From contig JAPLQI010000074.1 in assembly GCA_026399755.1 (NCBI GenBank), forward strand, positions 33,751-97,750: a stretch of DNA of 64,000 nt, in the 5' to 3' direction. Numbering within the stretch: the stretch's first letter is position 1; every line of letters begins with the position of its first letter. A model generated the notes under the pieces. It was not told the origin of the DNA, did not search any database, and saw only the letters and a program-made list of their open reading frames with translations. Position numbers and translations under genes: made by a program. This DNA is from Pseudomonadota bacterium (GTDB lineage Bacteria; Pseudomonadota; Gammaproteobacteria; Burkholderiales; Chitinibacteraceae). Positions 44,683 to 53,403 of this stretch are shown here, piece after piece.

Positions 44683-45639
44683 TTACCTCGCATAGCGCTT
44701 TAAAAATGGCTCTGTCTTTGCCCTGACTTCTGGATTGTTCATGTTTTTACGCGTAATCAAAAGGGCAGGGGTTTCTAAATGGGCGGGGGTCTGTTTATTT
44801 TTAATAATATTAAATAGAGTGTGCATGGCTTTTTTGCCCATTAAATAGGGGTCTTGAATCACCACACCATTTAGACTGCCATCTTTTATGGCTTCATTAA
44901 TTCCGTGATTAAAATCAAAACCATAGTGGCGTATTTTTCCTGCAAGGTTTTTTGTTTTAAGTGTGCGCACTGTGCCCTCGGTACTTGATTCATTCGGCGT
45001 AAAAATAAGATCTATATCTGGTATTTTAGCCAGAATGGTGTGCATATTCGACTCGGCTTCCTGCATCGTTATGCCAGCATAATGGCTATCAATAATCTCA
45101 GCGTGAGGGAGTTGTTTGCGGATGTTTTCCAAAAATCCTTTTTCCCGCTCTGATGTTGAGCCATGTTGTGGGGAATATCGAAGTAGGAGTATTTTTTTGA
45201 CCAGTGGAAAATCTTTGGCGGCTTGAGTTGCAGCCAGTGCGCCCGCTTTTTTATTATTTGTTCCTACATAGGGCAGGCTATTTTGCTCGGCTAATGGGGA
45301 GTCCACGATCACCACCTTGATGCCTTGCTTGATTGCCCCCTGAATGGTCTTATCGAGCCCAATCGCAGAATTGGGCGTTAAAATAATCCCAGAATATTTT
45401 TGTTGAATATAGAAATTGATAATGCGAGTTTGAGCATCAACCCCATCTTCTTGGCTTGGCCCTCGCCAAACCATTTCAATTTTTAAACTTTTTGCCGTGT
45501 CCTCAGCCCCACGCGCCATTTCTTTCCAAAAAGCCTGTGAAGCCCCCTTAGGAATAAACACGACCTTATGTGGAGCTGCTATTGCATTGCATGTTAATTG
45601 GAGGGCAGTCGTGAATAATAGAATATGCATTAATCGCAT
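44683..45639 (-). CDS. Orphan sugar-type ABC substrate-binding protein
   Basis: A periplasmic-binding protein of 318 residues with a Sec signal (about 1-21, ...CNAIAA) and the two-lobed type I (RbsB-like) fold: 'KVVFIPKGASQAFWKEMARG', 'GIILTPNSAIGLDKTIQGAI', 'LIFTPNESSTEGTVR'. Ribosome site GGAGGGG lies 6 bases before the ATG. No ATPase or permease is next to it, so it may feed a distant transporter or, like some RbsB-type proteins, present a ligand to a sensor kinase. Ligand unknown; a sugar or autoinducer-like compound is possible. Confidence 0.85.
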   Translation of the reverse strand: MRLMHILLFTTALQLTCNAIAAPHKVVFIPKGASQAFWKEMARGAEDTAKSLKIEMVWRGPSQEDGVDAQTRIINFYIQQKYSGIILTPNSAIGLDKTIQGAIKQGIKVVIVDSPLAEQNSLPYVGTNNKKAGALAATQAAKDFPLVKKILLLRYSPQHGSTSEREKGFLENIRKQLPHAEIIDSHYAGITMQEAESNMHTILAKIPDIDLIFTPNESSTEGTVRTLKTKNLAGKIRHYGFDFNHGINEAIKDGSLNGVVIQDPYLMGKKAMHTLFNIIKNKQTPAHLETPALLITRKNMNNPEVRAKTEPFLKRYAR

Positions 45640-45757
45640 TTCTTACCCCTCCAATATGCTTATTTCTAGCAATATAGCTAATTAATCGTAGCGGGTGAAA
45701 TGGGCTGCTTGACGGTTTTAATTGATCGTAAGCGGTGCTGATTATTCTTCTTTAATT

Positions 45758-45787
45758 AAAAAAGGCCACCCTTGCGGATGGCCTTTG
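45758..45787 (-). terminator. Terminator after gcvP
   Basis: On the minus strand AGGCCATCCGCAAGGGTGGC followed by CTTTTTT: stem AGGCCA/TGGCCT plus a U run. Confidence 0.88.
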
Positions 45788-45805
45788 CTTCATTCTTTTA
45801 AAAGC

Positions 45806-48676
45806 TTACTCGTAATCAGACATCGGTAAGCAAGCGCAGAATAAGTTGCGATCGCCATAGACGTTGTCAGCACGGCCAACCGGTGGCCAGTATTTATTAC
45901 GTTTTACGCTTTCTAGCGGGAATGCCGCTGCGCTTCGCGTGTAGCCGTGTTCCCACGTTTCGGCAGTTAATACTTCTACCGTGTGCGGTGCGTTCACCAG
46001 CGGATTATCTGCCAGTGTCCATTCGCCGCTCACTACGCGATCGATTTCGCTGCGGATGGCAATCATGGCGTCGATAAAGCGATCGAGTTCTACTTTTGAT
46101 TCGCTTTCGGTAGGCTCAACCATCAGCGTGCCCGGTACCGGGAAGCTCATGGTTGGCGCGTGGAAGCCGTAATCCATCAGGCGTTTAGCCACATCTTCAT
46201 TGCTGATGCCGCTGGCGTCTTTCAGTGGGCGCAGGTCCAGAATACATTCGTGGGCAACCAAACCATCGTGGCCGCTGTAGAGCACTGGGTAAAAAGGAGC
46301 TAGGCGTTTGGCGATGTAGTTGGCGTTCAGAATCGCCACTTCAGTCGCGCTCTTTAAGCCTTCCGCACCCATCATGGCGATATACATCCATGAGATAGGC
46401 AAAATTGCTGCCGATCCGTAAGGCGCAGCGCTCACTGCGCCAATACCTTGCTCGCCTCGCACGTAGCCGCTGCTTTGCTGATTAGGCAAGAAGGGTACTA
46501 AATGCGCCGCAACTGCGACTGGGCCAACACCTGGGCCGCCGCCGCCGTGTGGAATGCAGAACGTTTTGTGCAGGTTTAAGTGGCTGACATCGCCGCCAAA
46601 TTGGCCAGGTGCGCACAGGCCCACCATGGCGTTCATATTTGCACCGTCGATATACACTTGGCCGCCGTGGCCGTGCACTATTTCGCACACCTCTGTAACC
46701 GATTCTTCAAACACACCGTGCGTGCTTGGGTAGGTGATCATAATCGCCGCAATATTCTGGCTGTGCTTATCGGCCTTGGCGCGTAAATCGGCTAGATCGA
46801 TATTACCTGCTTCATCACAAGCCACCACAACCACGGAGAGGCCTGCCATCTGTGCAGAAGCGGGGTTAGTGCCGTGTGCAGAAGCCGGGATCAATACAAT
46901 ATTGCGCGCCGCATCGCTGCGTGATGCGTGGTAAGCCTTGATAATCAACAGACCTGCGTATTCGCCTTGGCTGCCTGCGTTGGGCTGCAGGCTGACACCC
47001 GCATAACCGGTTGCCGCGCAAAGCATGGCTTCTAGCTGGGCAATCATTTCGCGGTAGCCCGCTGTTTGTGCATTCGGCGCAAACGGGTGAACATTGGCGA
47101 ATTCTGGCCAAGTGACCGGCATCATTTCGCTGGCCGCATTTAGCTTCATGGTGCAAGAACCCAGCGGAATCATGGTGCGATCCAGCGCTAAATCTTTATC
47201 TGCCAAGCCACGCAGATAGCGCATCATCTCGGTTTCGGAGTGATAGCGGTTAAATGTTGGGTGAGTCAGGAAATCCGTCTGGCGTAATAGCTCGCCCGGT
47301 AATGCGCCTGCGATTTCTGCATCTAATGCATCAACCGTTGGCAGGGCTTTACCGTCTGCAAATACATGCCACAACGCAGCGATGTCTTCGCGAGTACTGG
47401 TTTCATCCAGAGAAATACCGACCGTGCTGGTATCGATATGGCGCAGATTCAGGCCTTGCTCATACGCCAGCGCGTGTACTTGAGTAGCGTCTTTAACGCT
47501 AATTGTGAGCGTATCAAACCAGCTGCCGTTGACGACTTTTACATCTAGCTGCTTTAAGCCCGCTGCTAGGATGCTAGTTAAGCGGTGTACGCGATGCGCG
47601 ATGCGTTTTAAGCCGGTTGGGCCGTGGTAAACGGCGTACATGCTTGCCATCACGGCGAGCAATACTTGTGCGGTACAGATATTGGAAGTGGCTTTTTCGC
47701 GGCGGATATGTTGCTCGCGGGTTTGCAGAGCTAGGCGGTAAGCGCTCTTGCCTTGTGCATCAATGGTAATGCCGACTAAGCGGCCTGGCATCGAGCGTTT
47801 GAATTCATCGCGAGTGGCTAAAAAGCCAGCGTGTGGGCCACCAAAGCCAAGCGGTACACCAAAGCGCTGGCTATTACCGACTACGACATCTGCACCCCAT
47901 TCGCCTGGTGCAGCCAGCAGGGTGAGCGCCAGCAAGTCAGCAGCAACAACCACTAAAGTACCCTTGGCGTGTAAATCAGCCACCAGATTGCGGTAATCAG
48001 GCACATCGCCGTTTACGCCAGGGTATTGCAATAGCACGCCAAAGCCGTCCCCAGCTTCGCCAAGACCGGTGCGCACTTCAATGCCCAGTGGCGCTGCGCG
48101 GGTGGCGATCACTTCGCGGGTTTGTGGCAGCACATCGGCGGCGACATAGAAAATGGTCGATTTGCTTTTGCTCATGCGCATTAACAGCGTCATGGCTTCG
48201 GCAGCCGCCGTGCCTTCATCTAACATCGATGCATTGGCAATGGCCATGCCCGTCATATCGCAAATCATTTGCTGGAAGTTAATAATTGCTTCCAAGCGGC
48301 CTTGGCTGATTTCTGGTTGGTATGGTGTGTAAGCCGTATACCAAGCTGGGTTTTCCAAGATGTTGCGCAGAATCACGCTTGGCGTGTGGGTGCCGTAATA
48401 GCCCTGACCAATGAAATTCTTCTTTAGGATGTTTTTGCCTGCAATCGCTTTCAGCGTGGCTAAAGCTTCCGCTTCGCTTTTTGCGGTGGTGAATTCACCA
48501 AGCGGCAGCGCGTCTGCGCGGGCAATCGCTGTAGGAACGATGTTTTTAATCAGATCGGAGCGGGTTGCATAGCCCAGCGTGACCAACATTGCGGCTTCTT
48601 CCGCAGCGTTAGGGCCGATATGGCGGGCCACAAAAGCGGCGTGATCTTCAAGATGGCTAAGAGATGCAGTGGTCAT
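45806..48676 (-). CDS. gcvP: Glycine dehydrogenase (decarboxylating), P-protein
   Basis: The PLP-dependent P-protein decarboxylates glycine and loads the aminomethyl group on lipoyl-GcvH. The 956 residues match the single-chain form (E. coli 957). '[20 protein letters not shown]' in the N-terminal half and the PLP lysine in '[16 protein letters not shown]' (about residue 704) are intact, as is '[20 protein letters not shown]' written here from its conserved core G-S-C-T-M-K-L-N. It is the last gene of gcvT-gcvH-gcvP; a 224-bp gap with a Rep-B copy precedes it. Confidence 0.97.
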   Translation of the reverse strand: MTTASLSHLEDHAAFVARHIGPNAAEEAAMLVTLGYATRSDLIKNIVPTAIARADALPLGEFTTAKSEAEALATLKAIAGKNILKKNFIGQGYYGTHTPSVILRNILENPAWYTAYTPYQPEISQGRLEAIINFQQMICDMTGMAIANASMLDEGTAAAEAMTLLMRMSKSKSTIFYVAADVLPQTREVIATRAAPLGIEVRTGLGEAGDGFGVLLQYPGVNGDVPDYRNLVADLHAKGTLVVVAADLLALTLLAAPGEWGADVVVGNSQRFGVPLGFGGPHAGFLATRDEFKRSMPGRLVGITIDAQGKSAYRLALQTREQHIRREKATSNICTAQVLLAVMASMYAVYHGPTGLKRIAHRVHRLTSILAAGLKQLDVKVVNGSWFDTLTISVKDATQVHALAYEQGLNLRHIDTSTVGISLDETSTREDIAALWHVFADGKALPTVDALDAEIAGALPGELLRQTDFLTHPTFNRYHSETEMMRYLRGLADKDLALDRTMIPLGSCTMKLNAASEMMPVTWPEFANVHPFAPNAQTAGYREMIAQLEAMLCAATGYAGVSLQPNAGSQGEYAGLLIIKAYHASRSDAARNIVLIPASAHGTNPASAQMAGLSVVVVACDEAGNIDLADLRAKADKHSQNIAAIMITYPSTHGVFEESVTEVCEIVHGHGGQVYIDGANMNAMVGLCAPGQFGGDVSHLNLHKTFCIPHGGGGPGVGPVAVAAHLVPFLPNQQSSGYVRGEQGIGAVSAAPYGSAAILPISWMYIAMMGAEGLKSATEVAILNANYIAKRLAPFYPVLYSGHDGLVAHECILDLRPLKDASGISNEDVAKRLMDYGFHAPTMSFPVPGTLMVEPTESESKVELDRFIDAMIAIRSEIDRVVSGEWTLADNPLVNAPHTVEVLTAETWEHGYTRSAAAFPLESVKRNKYWPPVGRADNVYGDRNLFCACLPMSDYE

Positions 48677-48728
48677 GGCGGCAACCGTAAGTGTACGTGG
48701 GGCAGGTCAAAAGGTAAGTCAAAAAGAT

Positions 48729-48884
48729 CTGTAAACACAGAGAACATAGAGAAGAGCAAAAGCGAGAACAAGGAGGAAGACCTAGCTATAACAGCGCTGT
48801 AAGCGATACCTTGCTGTTAATTATCTTTTACCTTAAAGGTTTTTTCCGTGTGCTTTGTGTTCTTCCCGATCTCTGTGTCTACAG
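48729..48884. repeat. Rep-B inverted repeat between gcvP and gcvH
   Basis: CTGTAAACACAGAG (48729-48742) and CTCTGTGTCTACAG (48871-48884) arms. The middle is less conserved than in other copies and longer. Confidence 0.85.
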
Positions 48885-48900
48885 ACGTTTTTATGTTTTA

Positions 48901-49278
48901 TTAGCCGATGGCTTTTTCGTAATCGGCAGCGCTCAGCATAGTGTCGAGGTCGGCTGCGTTGTCTGGGGTGATTTTGAATAACCAGGCACCGTAAGCGTCG
49001 GTGTTGACTTGCTCTGGAGCGTTGGTCAAGTCGTCATTGCTTTCAACAATCACACCCGCCAGTGGCGCGTAGATATCGCTGGCAGCTTTAACTGACTCAA
49101 CCACACCACAAGCGTCGTTTTTAGCGTAGCGAGTGCCAGCTGCTGGCAATTCCAAAAACACGATATCGCCCAGCGCTTCTTGCGCGTGGTTGGTAATGCC
49201 GATGGTGATGCTGCCATCTGCTTCAAGACGAAGCCATTCGTGCGTGTCGGTGAATTTCAAATTTGCTGGGATAGACAT
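48901..49278 (-). CDS. gcvH: Glycine cleavage system H-protein
   Basis: The 125-residue lipoyl carrier of the glycine cleavage complex. The lipoylated Lys is in '[18 protein letters not shown]', and '[11 protein letters not shown]' near the N-terminus is typical. GGAG is 10 bases before the ATG at 49278; an in-frame start 51 bp upstream adds non-family residues. It lies between gcvT and gcvP with Rep-B copies on both sides. Confidence 0.97.
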   Translation of the reverse strand: MSIPANLKFTDTHEWLRLEADGSITIGITNHAQEALGDIVFLELPAAGTRYAKNDACGVVESVKAASDIYAPLAGVIVESNDDLTNAPEQVNTDAYGAWLFKITPDNAADLDTMLSAADYEKAIG

Positions 49279-49319
49279 AATAAAAACTCCGGTATGGGGG
49301 TAATTAAATTCAAAAACTT

Positions 49320-49450
49320 CTGTAGACACAGAGAAAATATGAGAACACAGAGAGCACAGAGAAAACCTTTTAAGTAAAAAACTAATGATTCTCTCTTTGT
49401 TTTTCTCGGTGCTCTCGTCTTGGTTTTCTCCGTGTTCTCTGTGTCCACAG
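49320..49450. repeat. Rep-B inverted repeat between gcvH and gcvT
   Basis: CTGTAGACACAGAG (49320-49333) and CTCTGTGTCCACAG (49437-49450) arms. Inner GAACACAGAG / CTCCGTGTTC blocks pair. Confidence 0.87.
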
Positions 49451-49469
49451 AATTTAGGTTCTAAGGTTT

Positions 49470-50561
49470 TTAAAGCTGTGATTTACCGTTGCGTACAAAA
49501 GGCATTTTTACGACGCGGGCGGCGAGGTTTTTGTCGCGGATGGCTACATGTACGGTGTCGCCAATGGCAACGCCCAGCGGTAAACGCGCCATAGCGATGG
49601 ATTGCTGCAGGCTAGGGGAGAACGTGCCGCTGGTGATTTCACCGTCACCCTGTTCGGTATGCACTACCTGATGGCCGCGCAGTACGCCGCCTTTGTCCAG
49701 CAGCAGCAAGCCAAGAAATTGTTGAGTTTGGCCTTGGGCGATGAGGGCTTCTTTACCTACGAAATCGCGCTCGGAAACGAGATCAATCGTCCAAGCCAGT
49801 GCCGCATTGAGCGGATTCACTGTTTCGTCCATGTCTTGGCCGTATAAATTCATGCCAGCTTCTAAACGCAGTGTGTCGCGTGCGCCAAGGCCACAAGGGC
49901 GAACGCCTGCGGCGATGAGTTGATTCCAAAAGGCTTCAATTTGAGTAGCAGGCAGTACCACTTCAAAGCCGTCTTCGCCGGTGTAACCGGTGCGGGCGAT
50001 CATCACATCGCCAATTTGCGCAGCATTAAATGGCTTGAGGTCTGAGCTGGCAGCTTGGGTTTCTGGCAAAACTTGCCAAACTTTAGCGCGGGCATTAGGG
50101 CCTTGTACGGCCAGAATGGCTAAATCGTTACGTGAAGTAATGGTGAGGCCGGTATTCCAATCGGTATTAAGCTGCTGCATCCATGCGATGTCTTTGTCCG
50201 CAGTGCCCGCATTCACCACAAGGCGGAAGTCATCTTCGGCAAAGTAATAAACGATTAAATCGTCGATCACGGTGGCTTGTGGGTTGAGCAGGCAGGAGTA
50301 GAGTGCTTTGCCAGAAACTTTAAGCTTGGCCACATTGTTGGCAAGGGCGCGGGTCAAGAAGGCGCGAACTTGTTCGCCTTTGATATCCACTACACGCATA
50401 TGGCTGACATCAAACATGCCTGCATCGGTGCGAACAGCGTGGTGTTCCTCGATTTGCGAGCCATAGTTTACAGGCATGTCCCAGCCGCCAAAATCGACCA
50501 TACGGGCGTTGGCAATACGATGGGCGGCATTGAGTGGGGTAGTGTGGAGTTGGGCGGACAT
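49470..50561 (-). CDS. gcvT: Glycine cleavage system T-protein (aminomethyltransferase)
   Basis: Transfers the methylene from H-protein-bound aminomethyl to tetrahydrofolate and releases ammonia. The 363 residues begin [14 protein letters not shown]; the folate-binding '[20 protein letters not shown]' and 'FDVSHM' (about 44-55) and '[10 protein letters not shown]' are clear. GAGAG is 5 bases before the ATG at 50561, so it is preferred over 50576. It is the first gene of the gcv unit, directly downstream of the tandem glycine riboswitch. Confidence 0.97.
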   Translation of the reverse strand: MSAQLHTTPLNAAHRIANARMVDFGGWDMPVNYGSQIEEHHAVRTDAGMFDVSHMRVVDIKGEQVRAFLTRALANNVAKLKVSGKALYSCLLNPQATVIDDLIVYYFAEDDFRLVVNAGTADKDIAWMQQLNTDWNTGLTITSRNDLAILAVQGPNARAKVWQVLPETQAASSDLKPFNAAQIGDVMIARTGYTGEDGFEVVLPATQIEAFWNQLIAAGVRPCGLGARDTLRLEAGMNLYGQDMDETVNPLNAALAWTIDLVSERDFVGKEALIAQGQTQQFLGLLLLDKGGVLRGHQVVHTEQGDGEITSGTFSPSLQQSIAMARLPLGVAIGDTVHVAIRDKNLAARVVKMPFVRNGKSQL

Positions 50562-50610
50562 GGCGCTCTCGGGCATAGCGCTGCAAGCCGATTAGGCTTT
50601 TCAGATGCAG

Positions 50611-50802
50611 CGGCCCCTCTGTCCTTGGTACCTGAGAGATTCCAAAACGGCTCATGACGATCCGTTTTGTTAGCCCCTTCGGTGGGCGTTTAGCACGCCG
50701 CTCTCCAGAGTGTTGATACCAAAGAGTCCTTTTGCCTGAGCGTTCGCGGGCGTTGCGCCTTCGGCGGCAGCTAGGGTTTTCCCTAGGTACTCTCTCCTCT
50801 TT
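50611..50802 (-). promoter_or_regulatory. Tandem glycine riboswitch upstream of gcvT
   Basis: Read on the minus strand, aptamer 1 (about 50802-50720) shows GGAGAGA, GCCGAAGG and CUCAGGCAAAAGGAC; a short linker follows; aptamer 2 (about 50708-50611) shows GGAGAG, CACCGAAGGGG and CUCUCAGGUACCAAGGACAG. These are the conserved cores of glycine aptamers, in the usual tandem order with the gcv operon downstream. Glycine binding is expected to turn on gcvTHP, as in known beta- and gammaproteobacterial cases. The expression platform is the 50 bp before the gcvT start. Confidence 0.95.
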
Positions 50803-50900
50803 AGTGATCGAAATTTAACCACTTAGGCACCGCTTGTCAATTTTTACATGTACAAACTGATGTGCACATTACTTATGATCTTGGGGTATTTAAACGCCAT

Positions 50901-50932
50901 AAAGCCCCGCTCAAATATGAGCGAGGCTTTCT
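50901..50932. terminator. Bidirectional hairpin upstream of the riboswitch
   Basis: AAAGCCCCGCTC-AAATAT-GAGCGAGGCTTTC with one unpaired base. It would stop transcripts from the LysR gene at 51217 before they reach the gcv riboswitch. Confidence 0.7.
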
Positions 50933-51009
50933 TTGGGCTAAAGAGAGGGGGGCCAGGCGCGCTATTCAGCAAATTTAACTGTGGTCTGTCCCCAATGCTG
51001 TTCCCCCAT

Positions 51010-51159
51010 CACAGTTACGGCAGCCGGTTTGAGGCAGAAGTATCGATTCGAGAATACATCGAAATTTTTTACAATCACCAGCGGCGCCACACACGCTTGG
51101 GTAATCTATCTCCGGTCGCGTTTGCACAAAAGATCAGCAGGCAAGCGGTTGGAATTTGA
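51010..51159 (+). pseudogene. C-terminal remnant of an IS3-type transposase
   Basis: The frame reads 'RFEAEVSIREYIEIFYNHQR' then 'RHTRLGNLSPVAFAQKIS', the last 40-50 residues of an OrfB (rve integrase) protein of IS3-family elements. The catalytic DDE part is absent. Just downstream GTGTCTACGGTTGTCAGGAC (51168-51187) is a probable IS right end; upstream TGGTCTGTCCCC (about 50983) may be the rest of the left end. It marks an old insertion with internal deletion. Confidence 0.78.
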
Positions 51160-51216
51160 GTGAGGCGTGTCTACGGTTGTCAGGACAGGTCAGTCCCCTA
51201 TTGTTGTCGCTATTGT

Positions 51217-52086
51217 CTAGACATCTTTGAACTCATTTTTCAGTAGCTCTGAAAATTTATCTTTTGCACGATGAAACCCTGTATGTCTGTTCCAGATAAA
51301 GTAATTCTGTATCGGCATCAAGCCACTGAATGAGTATCCACTTATACTGCCAATCCTTCTGAACTGCTCAAATACTCCTTTGGGCACCAAAGAAACTCCT
51401 GCGCCAGAACTAACGCACCCAAGAATGGTGCCATAACTTGCTATGCTAGTTATTGGAGTAGGTATTTGATGTTCGTTTAGCCAACCTTCAAGGGCTTTCC
51501 TGTAGGGGCACCCTTCTGGCCACATAAATATATTTTTTCCGATCAAGTCTTGCGGAGTGCTTATTTCGCCCATCGCTGGCGAGGCAATTAACACAAGCTC
51601 CTCTTTATATATTTCCATGCGCTCAATATCTGGGCACTCATCTTTGACCGCAATGATTGCACAATCTAGTTTATGCGCAACAACGTCACTTAACAATTGC
51701 GACCAGATCCCAGTACTGAACTCCATTTTTACCGAGGGATAACTCTGATGATATCTGGATAAAATACTAGGCAGCCTGCCGGTCGCAGAAGACTCTATTG
51801 CACCAATCTTCAGTAATCCAGAGGGTTCTGACTCAGAATCGAGAGCTCTACGAGCCTCTTGGCACAAAGACAAAATTTTATTTGTGTAGCTTAGAAATAA
51901 CAATCCCGAAGGGCTAATTACAAGCCCTCTACCCTTTCTAATAAACAAGGGTGCTCCAAGCTCTTTTTCTAAAAGCTTGATTCTGTTCGTAATGTTTGAC
52001 GGAACGCAGTGCAGTAATTTAGACGCCTGAATGATGCTTCCTTGCTCGGCAACCACTTTAAACATCGTTAATTGGGAAAGCTCCAT
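51217..52086 (-). CDS. LysR-type regulator, divergent from a TauE/SafE gene
   Basis: 289 residues with HTH about 2-60 ('FKVVAEQGSIIQASKLLHCV', 'SNITNRIKLLEKELGAPLFI') and a LysR effector domain. The sequence 'MFKVVAEQGSIIQASKLL' and the C-terminal half resemble the regulators of small transporter genes. The base composition is AT-rich, like the following TauE gene and unlike gcv and betT on each side. It is divergent from the permease across 356 bp. Likely regulates it. Confidence 0.87.
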   Translation of the reverse strand: MELSQLTMFKVVAEQGSIIQASKLLHCVPSNITNRIKLLEKELGAPLFIRKGRGLVISPSGLLFLSYTNKILSLCQEARRALDSESEPSGLLKIGAIESSATGRLPSILSRYHQSYPSVKMEFSTGIWSQLLSDVVAHKLDCAIIAVKDECPDIERMEIYKEELVLIASPAMGEISTPQDLIGKNIFMWPEGCPYRKALEGWLNEHQIPTPITSIASYGTILGCVSSGAGVSLVPKGVFEQFRRIGSISGYSFSGLMPIQNYFIWNRHTGFHRAKDKFSELLKNEFKDV

Positions 52087-52402
52087 CTGAATTGATCACT
52101 AAAAAAGAATGATTAAGTCATTATAAGTTACTTGTTGCTAAGCTTTCAAGCCAATAGCATTAGCGTATCTGGTCCTATGTAAAAAATTTTATTGGGGTAA
52201 ACCAGATAAACCCTAGTGGATAAAAAAAGGCGAAATTATGAACTCAGCATCATTGCAATCTGGAAGCTCCGCATCAAAAGTGAAGGTTGCTCTCTCCGGA
52301 TGAGACAGTCACCATCGTGCCAAGGGAAACCTCGATGGATACCGCACTAAATTGACTGCAGAATTCAGGGCATCACAGACCTCATATCGAAAGGAAATCA
52401 TA
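52087..52402. other. Divergent region LysR / TauE
   Basis: Contains AATGA-TTAAG-TCATT (52108-52122), a possible operator, and a very short frame at 52238-52303 (21 codons, AAGG upstream) of unclear meaning. No repeat family member is seen. Confidence 0.35.
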
Positions 52403-52453
52403 ATGCTCAGTCAAAAACTCAAATCCGTACCGGATATTTTATATGGATTTTGA
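52403..52453 (+). CDS. Putative leader peptide overlapping the TauE start
   Basis: A 16-codon frame (MLSQKLKSVPDILYGF) with a GAAAGGAA ribosome site 7-8 bases upstream. Its stop at 52451-52453 overlaps the permease ATG at 52443 by 11 bases, so the two could be translationally coupled. It could instead be chance. Confidence 0.4.
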   Translation: MLSQKLKSVPDILYGF

Positions 52454-53210
52454 AAGTACTTTAGCTGCATTGGGTTTTTTTGCTTTCTGTGGTGGGCTGA
52501 TTGATGCCGCTGTTGGCGGCGGGGGGCTTGTACAGGTGCCGGCACTCTTACACGCTCTGCCCCAACACAGTTTGCCAACGGTTTTTGGAACTAATAAGTT
52601 AGCTGTATTAGCAGGTAACTTTTCTTCAATATTCACTTATCTAAAAAGAATAAAAATCATATGGAAGCTCATGCTTCCAACGATGTTTTCAGCATTTATA
52701 TTCGCTTTCCTTGGAGCTCTCTCTGTTTCCTTAATTCCCAAACGACTTATGGAATATGTTGTTTTTGTAATTTTGATCGCCATGGCTAGCTATACATTTA
52801 CTAAAAAAGATTTGGGACGATTTAGTACTCGCATACGCTGCGGAAAAAAAGAGATTTTTCTGGGGGTGTTTTTTGGAGGTTTAATTGGTTTCTATGATGG
52901 GGTATTTGGGCCAGGCAGTGGTAGCTTACTACTTTTTATTTTTGTCAGATTTTTTGGATTCGACTTCCTGAACGCTTCAGCTTCAGCAAAGCTGGTTAAC
53001 TTAGGAACATTTAGCGCCGCGCTGTTGTTTTTTATCCCATCCGGCAATGTTTTATGGGAAATAGGTGGTGTGGTTGCTATATGCAATATCGCGGGCTCTC
53101 TCACGGGTGTTTTTTTGGCCTTACGCTATGGAAGTGGTTTTATTCGAATATTCTTTTTAATTTTACTTTTGTTCCTTATAGGTAGGATGGGGATGTCGAT
53201 ATTCTTATAG
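52443..53210 (+). CDS. TauE/SafE-family membrane permease
   Basis: A 255-residue inner-membrane protein with about eight helices of the TauE/SafE (DUF81) family: 'FAFCGGLIDAAVGGGGLVQV' at the N-terminus and 'GGLIGFYDGVFGPGSGSLLL' in the second half are the two family repeats. Members export sulphite, sulphoacetate or other sulphur anions. No sulphur-metabolism gene is adjacent, so substrate is unknown. AT-rich, with a LysR regulator divergent and a possible leader peptide at its start. Part of the transferred-looking islet 50.9-53.2 kb. Confidence 0.9.
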   Translation: MDFESTLAALGFFAFCGGLIDAAVGGGGLVQVPALLHALPQHSLPTVFGTNKLAVLAGNFSSIFTYLKRIKIIWKLMLPTMFSAFIFAFLGALSVSLIPKRLMEYVVFVILIAMASYTFTKKDLGRFSTRIRCGKKEIFLGVFFGGLIGFYDGVFGPGSGSLLLFIFVRFFGFDFLNASASAKLVNLGTFSAALLFFIPSGNVLWEIGGVVAICNIAGSLTGVFLALRYGSGFIRIFFLILLLFLIGRMGMSIFL

Positions 53211-53365
53211 CGCATAGTTGCGGTATCAATCAATTTATCCTCTCCGGCCCGATTTAGAAAACAATAGGTACACACTCCACTGATCAAGCACGATACCGCC
53301 TAATTTAATTACGCGACTTATATAGTCTGTTTAAATGGTGGATTCAAAAATAAATTAGCATGAAA

Positions 53366-53397
53366 TACCGCCGCATTCCGAGTGTAATGCGGCGGTA
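53366..53397 (-). terminator. Terminator hairpin after betT
   Basis: TACCGCCGCATT / AATGCGGCGGTA, a perfect 12-bp stem with an 8-base loop, followed on the minus strand by TTTCATG. Convergent genes on both sides make it a likely shared terminator. Confidence 0.8.
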
Positions 53398-53403
53398 ATC
53401 ATT

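Noticed and set aside
48620..48802. Small plus-strand frame reading into 'NTENIEKSKSENK'
   Set aside because: It overlaps the gcvP start and a Rep-B arm; no support.
49257..49448. Small frame rich in Thr/Glu/Lys and Leu/Cys
   Set aside because: It is a translation of a Rep-B inverted repeat. Frames of this kind (TENTEK.../...SVFS...) are known annotation artefacts.
50848..51009. Plus-strand coding region leading into the transposase tail
   Set aside because: It crosses a terminator hairpin and has no similarity to OrfB; only the last 50 codons are real transposase.
52238..52303. 21-codon frame upstream of TauE
   Set aside because: A possible AAGG precedes it, but nothing else supports translation and it is not coupled to a gene.
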